A stretch of DNA of 64,000 nucleotides from Adiantum capillus-veneris (lineage: Eukaryota; Streptophyta; Polypodiopsida; Polypodiales; Pteridaceae). Position numbers and translations under genes: made by a program. Location of the stretch: positions 28,074,446-28,138,445 of the forward strand of contig CM043969.1 in assembly GCA_014529385.2 (NCBI GenBank), given 5' to 3'. Positions 54,510 to 64,000 of the stretch are shown in pieces. The notes under the pieces are model-generated. The model worked only from the letters and a program-made list of their open reading frames with translations. It was not told where the DNA came from and searched no databases. The first letter of the stretch is position 1. The number at the start of each line of letters is the position of its first letter.

Positions 54510-57139
54510 AAGGTCTCAAAGACTGCCAAAAGTGTTTTGCATATGTTTCTCATCATGATGCAAGATAGGTCAAGCGAGCCAGTGAGCAATTTGATGGCGC
54601 GCGTTAGGGTTTTCACCATGTATTGCCCACTTATTCTCTTGCCTGCCTTCAAGCCTGGCAGCTTTGGGTAATTCAGCCAAGTAGGTTGGCTTCTTTGAAA
54701 TAGCTCATGGGCCTTCCACGTCCTCATCCTTGGTAGTGGGCAGAAACTGAGGTTATCTCTGATCACTTTAGGTGCCTCTACCAAATGGATTAGGTAATGT
54801 GGATACTTTGTCAGCCATGACTTTCTCCACCTGGGCTGAGAGTCGACTATCAACTTTACCCCTTCAGGCTTGGAGATGTCTGCTTTGTACAGTGGCACTG
54901 TTGGCTCCTCTCTGATTCTTTTGTTGATTGTGGCAGCTTCGTACTTTAGCAGAGGATATGGGAGGGAGGGATGTAGCCATTCACGTTGAAGGTTGTTGGT
55001 GTCTATCTTCTAAATAGTCATTGATTTAAAGACCCTCTGCTCCCATTCCAAGGCTTCTTTGGCCGTGTCTCTGATTTTCGCTTCTATGGCCTTTCGCATC
55101 TTCTCTTCTTCTTCTTGTGTCAGATCTTGTGGCTCTTGTGAGGGTCCTACAAGGATTTCCTCTTGCATGGGTGTGTCCACAGGATTTGCCACATTCTCTA
55201 AGTCTATTCCCTCCATGGCTGCTGGCACGATGCTAATCTGCTGCTCTTCTGTCTGCTGCTGGCCTCTCAGTTCTTCTATTTGCTTTTGAAATGTTTTATT
55301 TTCCTCTTTTGCTTGCTCTCCCATGTTTACGAGGAGGTCGTTCAAATCATCGTTTATCTTCTCCGCCTCCTCGAGCTTTCTCTTGATGGATTCTAGCTCA
55401 TCTTGCATGGCCTTGTTCTCTTCTTCCATGCGGTTTTGCATGACTATAGAGCCCTCAGTCACCATCAGCCTTTGTGTTTTCTCTAATGTCAACTCCTTTT
55501 GGAGCTCTTTCATTTGTTCTTCATAAAGCTGACTCTCTGAAGTGGTGTGAGTCGAGCTAGTAGCTCTCACTCTGGTAGGAGATGCCCGTAGCCGTTGGAT
55601 GGTTTGATCTTTGACTTTAATCTGGTATTTTAGCTCAATGACCTCATCCTGGTTAGCCTCATGCTCAATCTACGCCTTTTCTTTGGCATTTCTGAGTGTT
55701 TCCACTTCTTTGGATTCTTCAGCAAGTTACAGAGTTAGGTTGTCCCTTTCCCTCTCTACATCTATCAATGACTTGCTGATTTTTCTGTATTCTTCTTCAG
55801 CTCTCTGAAGTCTCTAATCTGTCACGTGATTCTCTCGTTCCATCTCCTGGCATCTTTGCAATGCCGTGGCCAGACTAGCTTGCAGCTCAGCTTCTTTCTT
55901 TATATGCCCTTGGATTTGTTTTTGGAGAGAGTCAACTTCAGCCTTGATCTGAACTTCATTGGCATTGAGATTGGCAACCTCACTTTCCGTGGCCATTTAT
56001 TGTGCCCTGAGCCCGATTAGCTTGTTCATCACCACATCCCAATCATTGGTGGGTGGCTTTAGGTCCACTGTATCCGTGGCCATCTCTTTCAGTTCCATTA
56101 ACCGCAGGCTCTGCATCTGTTCTTTGGTCCTTGTGCTTGCCAAGTCAAATGCTACTGTAGCTGCCTCTTCTCTTGAATATCCCACAGCTAGTAGATCATG
56201 AAATGTGCTAAACCTTCTTTCCTCTGGATCTATCTTTTCCTCTTTCTGTTCATCGTCTTCTTGCTGCTCTTGCTCTTGGCTCTTTTCTTGGTGAAAATCT
56301 TCTTGTTCCTCCTCCTTTTGTTGGGTTTGTGGAGGGCTACGAGGAGGTGGTGATGGCGGTGGGCTGGACTCCGGGCTTGACAGTGGAGTTGGTGGCTTCT
56401 TCTTGAGGTCCCGGTCCGCCTTGTTCTTCCACTCTCTTTCCTGGCCTTCCTGCTCTTCTAGCAGTTGCCATATTACTTCATCCACTTCTTCTTCTGTAAA
56501 TGGGATGTTAGGGATGTTTTCTACCGTAGCATCCAGGATCTCAAAATTTTGATGTAATCTTCAAACCTATCTCTGTGCACCCTTCAGGATGATCCCGACA
56601 TGGCTTCCAGGGACAGCTTCCATAACTCACTCAAATCTCCCTTGAGTGCTCTTTCCGCTCTGAAGCTTTCCATTAATCTTTCTAACCGTGCCGCTTTCTG
56701 TGATTTTGTCTCTTTGATCGGCACTTGTACACTCTCTTTCTTTCCTTTCTTCAACTCTGGCTGCTCCTTTTGCACGGTCTCTAACTGGTGCTTCAACCTT
56801 GTGGCAACTCTGGGTGCTTTGGGTGGTTCATCCTCTATATCTTCCTTGAGCCTTAGCCAGTCATTCTGTGATGGAGGGTCATGCCATCTTCCCTTGGCGT
56901 GCAATGCCCCATAAACCACTTTCTTTATCATTTCACCCGGCACAATGTAGGTGGGGTTCTTGTTGCCCATCTTTGCCAGATTATCATGGATATAGGCAGC
57001 ATAGTTGATCACCTTTGGCTTGCTCTTCTGCATTGCCCAGGTGAATGTGGTGGCAATGGCTCTAGTCGGCATTCTGTACTTCTGTGGCAGCTTTGTACAC
57101 ATATGAAGTATTGGTTATAAAGCTTGCTCATGACCGCCA
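54510..57139 (-). pseudogene. G3 accessory gene, middle piece: coiled-coil region
   Basis: From 57139 down: IATTFTWAMQKSKPKVINYA matches the G2 accessory protein (STTLTWAMGMTHEFYIDHAS), then a Lys-rich linker, an acidic Pro-rich segment (SSPESSPPPSPPPRSPPQ), long heptad-rich coiled coil (55997-55010; VDSLQKQIQGHIKKEAELQ, EELRGQQQTEEQ) and the C-terminal region (PTWLNYPKLPGLKAG, ISGQYMVKTLTRAI). Stops and one frame change occur. It is bounded by E4 on the right and G2 on the left; the piece at 34608-34929 continues it. Confidence 0.87.
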
Positions 57140-57299
57140 TGTCAGGACAAGGGTAGGACCAGTCCGGGCCAAGGGCCAGGGCCAAGGCCCAGGCCCAGGA
57201 CGGACATGCAGTCAAGGGGGTCCCTATATTTAGAAGGCCAAGGGCCTATATAGGGCATGGCTGGGTGGTGATGAGCATGTCAGTTCCCTTGCCCTTATA
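57140..57299 (+). repeat. E4 left LTR
   Basis: 160 bp. About 20 bp longer than the right copy because of extra GGGCCAAGGCCCAGG-type units near 57170-57205. Confidence 0.93.
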
Positions 57300-57300
57300 T

Positions 57301-57312
57301 TGGTATCAGAGC
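57301..57312 (+). promoter_or_regulatory. E4 primer-binding site
   Basis: TGGTATCAGAGC, initiator tRNA-Met complement, one base after the LTR. Confidence 0.92.
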
Positions 57313-60300
57313 TCAGGGGAAGGAGCAGCCATGGAGGAGCAGCCATGGAGGAGGGGAAGAGGCAGGGCCTTCTCTCTCGTTCTCTCTCTCAATCTCTCTC
57401 TCTCTCTTGAAGATCTCTCTCTCGATCTCTCTATCTCGAAGAAGAAGAAGAAGAAGAAGTGAGCCAGGGAGGAACAGGCGGTGCAAGATATGCAACGAGC
57501 ATGTAAGGTACATGCATGCAAAGGAATTGGATCTCGAAAATGGCATGGCCGCAGGAAACGACTCCTGTGCAAGAGCCGAGGAAGAAAGGCGCAGTGCGGG
57601 AAGCAACCCGTGTGTCGGGATGGGGAAGAACGACGACCTGCACCAAATCGTGCATGTATTCCGTCATCGGGTTCGCGCTGGGCTAGGGAGTCGAAGTCGT
57701 CACTGCACGGCATGCTTTTGCGCATTGCGCGTCAACTGGTTCCCTTATCTCTTCCTCGCGGCTCTGTTCGCTGCCATAGCCAGGCTCGACAGCTTTTTTA
57801 TTTTTAGATTTTTTTACTATGGTCATAGGCGCCCTCCAATAACCAAGGGGGCCACCCCAGCTTAGGGGGCCGCCCCACCATTTCTTGGCCCAAGGGGCCA
57901 CCCAAGGGGGCCGCCTCAAGAAAGGCCTGCTCGTGTCCTGGAGGTCGACCGACATGGGGAAAGTATGGCACGCATGAATCTCGTACAAGCTTTGCCTTGC
58001 CATCGGCAAATAAACCATGCACGACACGAAACTAAGGTATGCGCTCGACAGGATCGGCACGCATACTATGCACGACAAGGTCGTGTTTTCTAGAAACTTC
58101 TGTAAGCTTTTCGAGTTGCCGAAGCATCAATGGTGATGCAGTTCTTGCGTTCAAGAAGCTGCGACGATGATGGCGTCGATGATGGCGTCTATAATATTCG
58201 TCGCTAACCTTCAAAGACAAGGTATGCATAATTGTTGGACTTTTCTTGTTTAATTCATTCTCAATATGCAGCTATTAAATGTATGCTCGAGCACGACTCA
58301 CTTGGTCTTCAACGTGTTGTTCTGATCATTGAGCAAGGCTCATTAAGTGCATACACCACTGTGGTGTTGAGTACACCACTCCAGAGTTAACCGTTGCGAC
58401 TTTTTATCATGCATGGCATGTATATACTTACAAGGGCAATGTCCGAAACAAAGCTTTCATTTTTGTCCTACTAGCATCTGGAGTATGCTAGGATCATATC
58501 CATTTGGGAATTTTTTTACAATTGTATGGTATGCCCATTTCATGGGAGTGCATCGGACAAATTCTCGTTATCGTATGGCAACTATAGGCAACGCCTATGA
58601 TTTGCTTATCTTTTCTTGGCACAGCAGGCACAAGTGCTCAGCATGGCCGACCATTTGTCATAGCCTGCCAAATAGACAGGAGTCTCTTTGCTTTCAGTGA
58701 TTCAGTTACGCAGGTATGCATATCAGTATTTTTCTACTCTTCCATACAAGGTGCAATTGGACAAGGTCCATTATCTGTGTATGGTCGACACAGTTGACTC
58801 TATTCCATATGACATGTGTCATCAATAGCATTTATTGGCAATGAGGCCAGACATAGTTATTTGAAGCATGGCTTCTCCTGAGTACTTTCATAGCGCAAAG
58901 GCAAGGACAAAGGGCCAAATTTTCAAAGGCAAGGACAAGGGCCAAATTTTCAGTATCTCAAGGAGATAGGCATGACAAACTCCTTGTCACTGTTTCTACA
59001 AACCGACATAGAATGCTTGCCACACAATACTGGTTCATTTCACTTGAAATTGCTCGACAAGGTCGATTCTTTGGTCATGCAGTTTTGCAGCCACATCCGT
59101 TGGCTATTAGCACTGCCAGATTTAAGTGAAGCAAGGCTTCTATTTATGCATCTTGCATAGTGACTCACCACGTTTGGCATATGCTATGAGCATACAAACT
59201 TGGGAAGGCTTTGGCAAACGGTTTACAAATTATTTCATTCCGTATATGACGGATGTATAGGATACAAGAGGGCGTATATCCATATGCGACAATTCTTTCT
59301 CACACGACAGATTTGGCTATGAGCCACCTTTACGCGAGCTTTCCCTTTGGAATCTCATGACAACCGGTTTGCAACAACAACTACCAGGTACTGCCCAATG
59401 ACTTGGAGTCAAGGGCATTGGCACACAAGTTTGGGAAACTAGCAAATTAAGGAATATTCGCCCACACAATCCCTACCAGTTTGGGTTGCTGTCAATATAC
59501 AACAACACTTATTTCACAGGCAACGTGCCAATACTCAGTCATTTTCATACAATCACGACCCCTGCAAGGAAGGTAGGTCAAAATGTGGCTGTGTTTTTCT
59601 GTTACCTCTCTCGTTGCGTGACTCATAGCAGAAACTTGTTGCATGCTTATAGGATAAGCTGCACGTTAGGCATAAGATGCACAAGAGCTTGCCAATCAAC
59701 TATACAAGTCATAGTCGTTTAAGGAAAGTTCCTCAGCCCAGCATGCTCTTCTTCTCTCGTTCTCTCTTTCTCTAAGGGAAAAATGAAAATCTTCTAAGAA
59801 GTTTTTGATACGTGTTTTACTCATGAGTCAGCCTAAGCCAAGGTGCTCTAACTCGTAGCTAAAATGTGGCTAAGATGCTACTCAAATTAGTCTTCATCGG
59901 TTCGTCCATTGAACACTAATTTGCACAAGGGCTATGAGCCCCTCAAGCTAAGAGCCATTGTCGGGCCAAGGGTAAGACCCAACTATTGGCATTCTTTGGG
60001 TGATTGTTCTCAAGATTGAACAGATCTACCCAGGGGAGTACACATCGACATTAATGGACAAGCAAGAGTCTTGTCATTACGGATGTTTAGGGTGTCATTT
60101 TTGCACTACATATTTTCAGTGCGACACTCAAGTAGAGTTTTTTGATAATCTTCAACTCACATCAGCCGATCTCTACAAGGAAGTATAGATGCAACCATCA
60201 GTTGCGACAGCATGGCTGACCATCAGAGCTAGGCAGTTCACTTGTGTGGATTCCCTGCTCTCTCTATAGCACCACGGAGTGTCTATGGACATATTGTTTG

Positions 60301-62392
60301 GGGTACGGCCCGGCGGGTGACTGCTAAATCACCCCATAGGCATTGAGGATCATATTTGATCTGCATTGAGGATCACAGTTTGATCTCTCCCAGTTAGCCT
60401 TTCAAGGAAAGAATTCCGCAATCTACCACGCGGTAGCGGAAAAACTCAACTTTTCAAGTTGATTTCAATCATTATCTACACAGTTAACTATGTTGGTTAC
60501 TGTTGCCTGCTAGTTTAGCGATTTCTACAAAGGGTCTTACCAAGGGGTTTGACTACGTAAATTTTAACCAAAGGGGTTGGATTGCGAAGGCAACGCCCAC
60601 GGTTTCCAGTGCAATATTGTTTGTTTTTTCAGGTAGGAGACGTGCTCCTCTACGCTTGAAGACGGGTAAGTGAACATTACGTTCAAATTTCCAGGTACGC
60701 ATCTATTGATTTGGTGTTATTTCATTTTTAGTATGCTTTGCTCGGTTTTTTCAAGACGTATACGTACTCTTGAATGTTACAGAGCCATGCCAAGGGCATG
60801 ACGGCACAAAGTATTTTGGGCCAAGAGTCCAATCTATCTTTCTGTCTTTTGCTGTTACTAACCTACTTGTAGGGTTCGATTTGGCACATGTTGTCACATG
60901 GGATACAACATGGTCTAGGAACTCAAGGAGTTCAGTTTAGCCAGTGTGGAGCATGATAATGAGGGTCCCTCTCACTCTTGTCGCAAAGTGTTTGTAGTTA
61001 CCTCCACACACAAGTACCAGCTCGTACTTGATGGATGTCTCTTTTCTTGATATCCTTGTTTGAGACATATTCCACATGTGGAGAATATGAGTCTCTGGGA
61101 CTGACACTGGAGCCAACTAGCTAACAATGTGTCGCGACGAAGTCCCTAGGTGCTGGTCGCATCCATGGATTTGACCATTTTGAGCACACAGTATCAGGAG
61201 CAATTTTAGTGGCCAGAAATTGTCGGGTGCTAAGTGCAAACTTGTTACGATTACAAGTGTAGTGAAACCACCTTAATGGAGGGTTGTTTCTACATATAGC
61301 TAAGTATGCTATGTCCATGAGAATGTCTCATGGTTGGTACCTAGGTGTGACCGGGTTGTCACATTCTATTATGGTCCAAAGTCTCGCCATGGAATTGCGG
61401 TTCGGATATGTTTGTGTTAAATGCATGCACACTAGGTGTTATGGGCCCTAGTGTTTAACACAAATTTATTCAGAGCGGCATGCAACTTCATGGACATTAT
61501 TGTTTCTGCAATTTTTTGCACAGCCAGTGCAATCTCTCTTGCAGACTTAGTATGAGTTTACATCCTGCCATACAAGGTGATGGCTAAGTATGGGTGTTTG
61601 TGATTGGCTGCTTGAAACTCCAATCTGCTTTCAACCTAGTTGGTTGTCTCCATTCCATATCGAGTATATGGATGGATACTCAATGATTGAGTCATAGTTG
61701 TCGTCAGTCGTGGGCGACTGTCTGTAAGTGGTAGGGGGAAAGCACCTCACTCTTACCGCTGCTATACATCTCGCGTAGGATGGGCAATTTACAAGCATTC
61801 TATTTAGTACTAAAGGATATGCAAAGTGCATACGTTAGTAAACCACGCTAAATGATATGCTAAGTGCATACGTTAGCAAGAGGTGAAACAACTGGATTGG
61901 TTACCTTTCTGGTTTGGAGTTTACTTACTATCAGTTAACGCATGTTGCGACTACGTAGTCTCTTCATGTATAACTCAGGTTCTCAACCTTGAACACTTGT
62001 TAGGGTGGGGTTGTTTACTGATGATGAAAATTGAGACAAAGCCAAGGACTTAAAATTGGCTGATAAGTTATGTCAGTGTGCTACTTTCATGGAAAGTGAC
62101 AAGTGGTACTCTTTTTGGTACACCTGTGTTGTGATAAAATTGTTTACCATGCTCATGAGTGTTCTAAATGGAGTATACACACTACGTTTGAATAGGGACC
62201 GGTACCATCAGATGGTTAAAAATGGACAACAATGTAGAAAATCAAGATGTTGCTCTTGGTTTCATTGAACCTCCTACTGAACCGGGTTTCGATTCAACGA
62301 GCCGTTGGATCCATGAGGGATGCCACGTTGGAAAACATTAGTGTTCTTATGAAGATGTTACCACTTGTGTTTTCGAGGACGAAAACGCTTCT
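57313..62392. other. E4 internal region, no genes seen
   Basis: Contains (CT)n near 57370-57435, a GC-rich block with four GGGGCCRCC-type units at about 57846-57920 and a duplicated phrase 'gatatgc-aagtgcatacgttag' at about 61812 and 61855. Open frames are short and lack recognisable domains. Confidence 0.6.
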
Positions 62393-62407
62393 CCAAGGGG
62401 GGAGTAA

Positions 62408-62547
62408 TGTCAGGACAAGGGTAGGACCAGTCTGGGCCAAGGGCCAGGATGGACATGCAGTCAAGGGGTCCCTATATTTAGAATTCCAAGGGCCTATATA
62501 GGGCATGGCTGGGTGGTGATGAGCATGTCAGTTCCCTTTCCCTTATA
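62408..62547 (+). repeat. E4 right LTR
   Basis: 140 bp; unexpanded form of the left LTR. Confidence 0.93.
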
Positions 62548-63088
62548 CGCCACTTTAGGGTTTTCTATATCTTCAAAGGTGTAGTTGCTCTTCTTTTCAG
62601 AGTATACGTTGACTTCATCTCTTCTTTTGGTTACACTATCCCCTTTGTTGGAGAGGTCTAGTGCGGCTACCACTACTCTCTCTCTGTGATTACAATCACA
62701 GTGTCTAGCTTGCCCTGCAGATCAGTAATTTCGGCCACTCCATCTTCTTTGATAGTGGTCACAAACTCCCATACTCTTTTATGTCAATTCCAGCTGGCAC
62801 ATCTTCAAAATACTTATGGAGATTTATCTTCTCCAGGTACTCTACTATCTTGCTTCTGACAAACTCATTGAGCTCCCGAGGTAGCATGGGTAGCTCTATT
62901 GCGTTTCCTTCAGTATCTTTGAACGCGCCTTGGTAGATCTTCAGATCATTTGAATCTAGCAAATCCTCCTGAATCCATGTGCTGGTTGGCTTCAGGGTTC
63001 CTTCTAGGATGACAAATGGTTCCACTTCTTCCAAGTAATCTTTTATTGTCATCCTTTTCTTCTTTGCCGGTGATTATGCGGTTGCCAT
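62548..63088 (-). pseudogene. G3 accessory gene, N-terminal piece
   Basis: ATG 63088 (ACAG GATCT ATGG context, as in G2) starts MATA, stop, SPAKKKRMTIKDYLEEVE. It aligns with the G2 accessory N-terminus (SPGKRKGKN...SLKPAATWIP against TLKPTSTWIQ; AFQIYQGSYVDDKGN against DLKIYQGAFKDTEGN). A one-base loss near 62775 shifts the frame, after which EFVTTIKEDGVAEIT matches LIETIQEDGTCRVA of G2. E4 interrupts it at 62548. Confidence 0.87.
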
Positions 63089-64000
63089 AGATCCTGTTGC
63101 ACTCAGTAGTCCGAAGTTAGCCTTTTTTCCATATTAGCTGAGAAATCGAGTTCTAACTATCCAAATGACTTGAAAATTGAAAATAAAAAAAAGGAACTTG
63201 GGAAACCCTGCATGTGCTCACAGTATCATTCTGGCCAAAAATTATCATTTAGACATCCTACGTGTAGGATGTCTATTTCATCAGGTTTTGGTGAAACTTG
63301 GCATGCTAGTGTCCCTTGACCTGTGCAACATGGCTATGTGGTTAGAATTGGGTTTGGGAATCAAAAAGTGCATTTCTGAGCAGATTCAGGCTTTAGGATC
63401 ACAAGTTGGGTAGGATGTCCACAACAGGTGGCAAATGATATTCAAATGGGTTGAAATTTGATATATGGGCTCCTTGCACCATGGTAATGGATCCCATGAT
63501 GTCATTTCTTGCACAGAAGGTCAAAATTGAGCTGGAGACATCCTACGCGTAGGATGTCTTTTTCATCAAAATTGCTTGAGATTTGTTCTGTGGGTAGCTC
63601 TTGGCATGTGAAACATGGCCCTGCTCTTGGAATTTGACTTGGACAAGAATTGGTGTTGGTAAGACCATGTGTAGTGTTTTTAGGCCCAAAAAGTGCATCT
63701 TGGATGTGTTGGGGGCCAAAAGTGATGGTAATGGCTTGAAACTTGATATATGAGCTCTTGAAGGTGATATGAAGAGATCTGGACTTGAAAAACACCATCT
63801 GTGGGCCAAAAATGTCATTTAGACATCCTACGTGTAGGATGTCTATTTCATCATGTTTTGCATGTGACCACACAGATAGCTTAACAATGTGCTCATGAAT
63901 CTATTGTGCAAGTTTCATGTGATTTGGACAAGTTTTGGTAGGCCTATGGCCCATTATTGCCTCTATGCCGTGACTTTGCGTTTTTTTTTGTGCATATGAG
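63089..64000. other. G3 non-coding region holding the palindrome array
   Basis: No coding signal. Diverged tandem units of about 285 bp, corresponding in place to the G2 region 39300-42000. Confidence 0.7.
63251..63844. repeat. G3 palindrome array, 285-bp period
   Basis: Inverted repeats of 24 bp with arms AGACATCCTACG and its reverse complement at 63251-63274, 63536-63559 and 63821-63844, exactly 285 bp apart each. The middle copy is perfect; the outer two differ only at the central bases (ACGTGT). Flanks such as GGGCCAAAAATGTCATTT before and TTTCATCA after also recur. The array probably continues beyond 64000. Confidence 0.95.

Larger units (their letters stand above)
57140..62547 (+). mobile_element. 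E4: non-coding LTR retrotransposon (LARD-like) in the G3 accessory gene
   Basis: LTRs 57140-57299 and 62408-62547 (TGTCAGGACAAGGG...CCCTTATA), TSD CGCCA at 57135-57139 and 62548-62552, tRNA-iMet primer site at 57301-57312, purine tract CCAAGGGGGGAGTAA at 62393-62407. The 5.1-kb interior has no gag, protease, RT or integrase motif in any frame that I can see. Large LTR derivatives without genes depend on enzymes of another element. The iMet primer is common in copia-type donors. Confidence 0.9.
33672..64000 (-). mobile_element. G3: large Ty3/gypsy element with accessory gene, extends past the window
   Basis: Visible parts on the minus strand are a palindrome array (63251-63844), the accessory gene in three pieces (63088-62548, 57139-54510, 34929-34608), a polypurine tract and the 3' LTR (33672-34607). 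gag and pol must lie beyond 64000. Removing E4 and G2 joins the pieces into one gene homologous to the accessory gene of G2. G3 inserted in the LINE. Confidence 0.85.

Noticed and set aside
57266-57865. Several overlapping frames near the E4 primer site as a gag gene
   Set aside because: No capsid or zinc-knuckle motif, and open in several frames because of CT and GAA repeats.

Overview
This window is transposon-dense nuclear DNA from a land plant with a large genome. The evidence is CACTA (En/Spm) elements with tnp2 and TnpA-type genes, plant-type Ty1/copia and Tat-like Ty3/gypsy elements, GT-AG introns, tRNA-iMet primer sites and many long (GA/CT)n tracts. I found no intact host gene, no tRNA or rRNA gene and no CRISPR array. 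The species cannot be read from the sequence; a gymnosperm, fern or large-genome angiosperm would all fit.

Layout. (1) About 535-7098: CACTA-1, plus strand, with a decayed tnp2 gene (922-4633) and TnpA-like gene (5130-6460); its 5' terminus is not found. (2) 7691-7834 and 33251-33671: two pieces of a LINE, split by (3) a Ty3/gypsy array at about 7835-33250 (G1 plus a deleted copy, G1b, sharing one LTR). The left LTR of G1 holds CACTA-2 (9969-17679, minus strand, TSD ATT), whose six tnp2 exons join into an uninterrupted 1104-codon frame. The G1 protease gene holds a Ty1/copia element (21865-27104, TSD TCTCA). (4) From 33672 past the window end: gypsy element G3, minus strand, whose 3' accessory gene was hit twice: by a related gypsy element G2 (34930-54509, TSD AAGGT) and by a non-coding LTR element E4 (57140-62547, TSD CGCCA).

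The most unusual material is the G2/G3 family. Its order on the minus strand is LTR, primer site, palindrome array, gag, protease, RT, RNase H, a duplicated zinc-binding module, integrase, a second retropepsin-like gene, an internal copy of the polypurine tract, a second palindrome array, a gene of about 1130 codons for a long coiled-coil protein, polypurine tract, LTR. G2 carries AGTCTATC-NN-GATAGACT palindromes at a period near 298 bp on both sides of its coding region. G3 carries an unrelated palindrome (AGACATCCTACG and its reverse complement) at exactly 285 bp period in the matching place. Each LTR holds a partial copy of its own element's palindrome. I suggest, as inference, that these are element-specific cis sites, perhaps bound by the accessory coiled-coil protein.

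Other points: both CACTA elements carry fragments of heavy-metal-associated (HMA) domain genes; CACTA-2 ends in a perfect 48-bp-stem hairpin; and G1b retains the pre-insertion site of CACTA-2, which fixes that element's ends exactly. Many disabling changes are stops of the CGA to TGA, CAG to TAG or TGG to TAG/TGA type, as expected from deamination of methylated cytosine.
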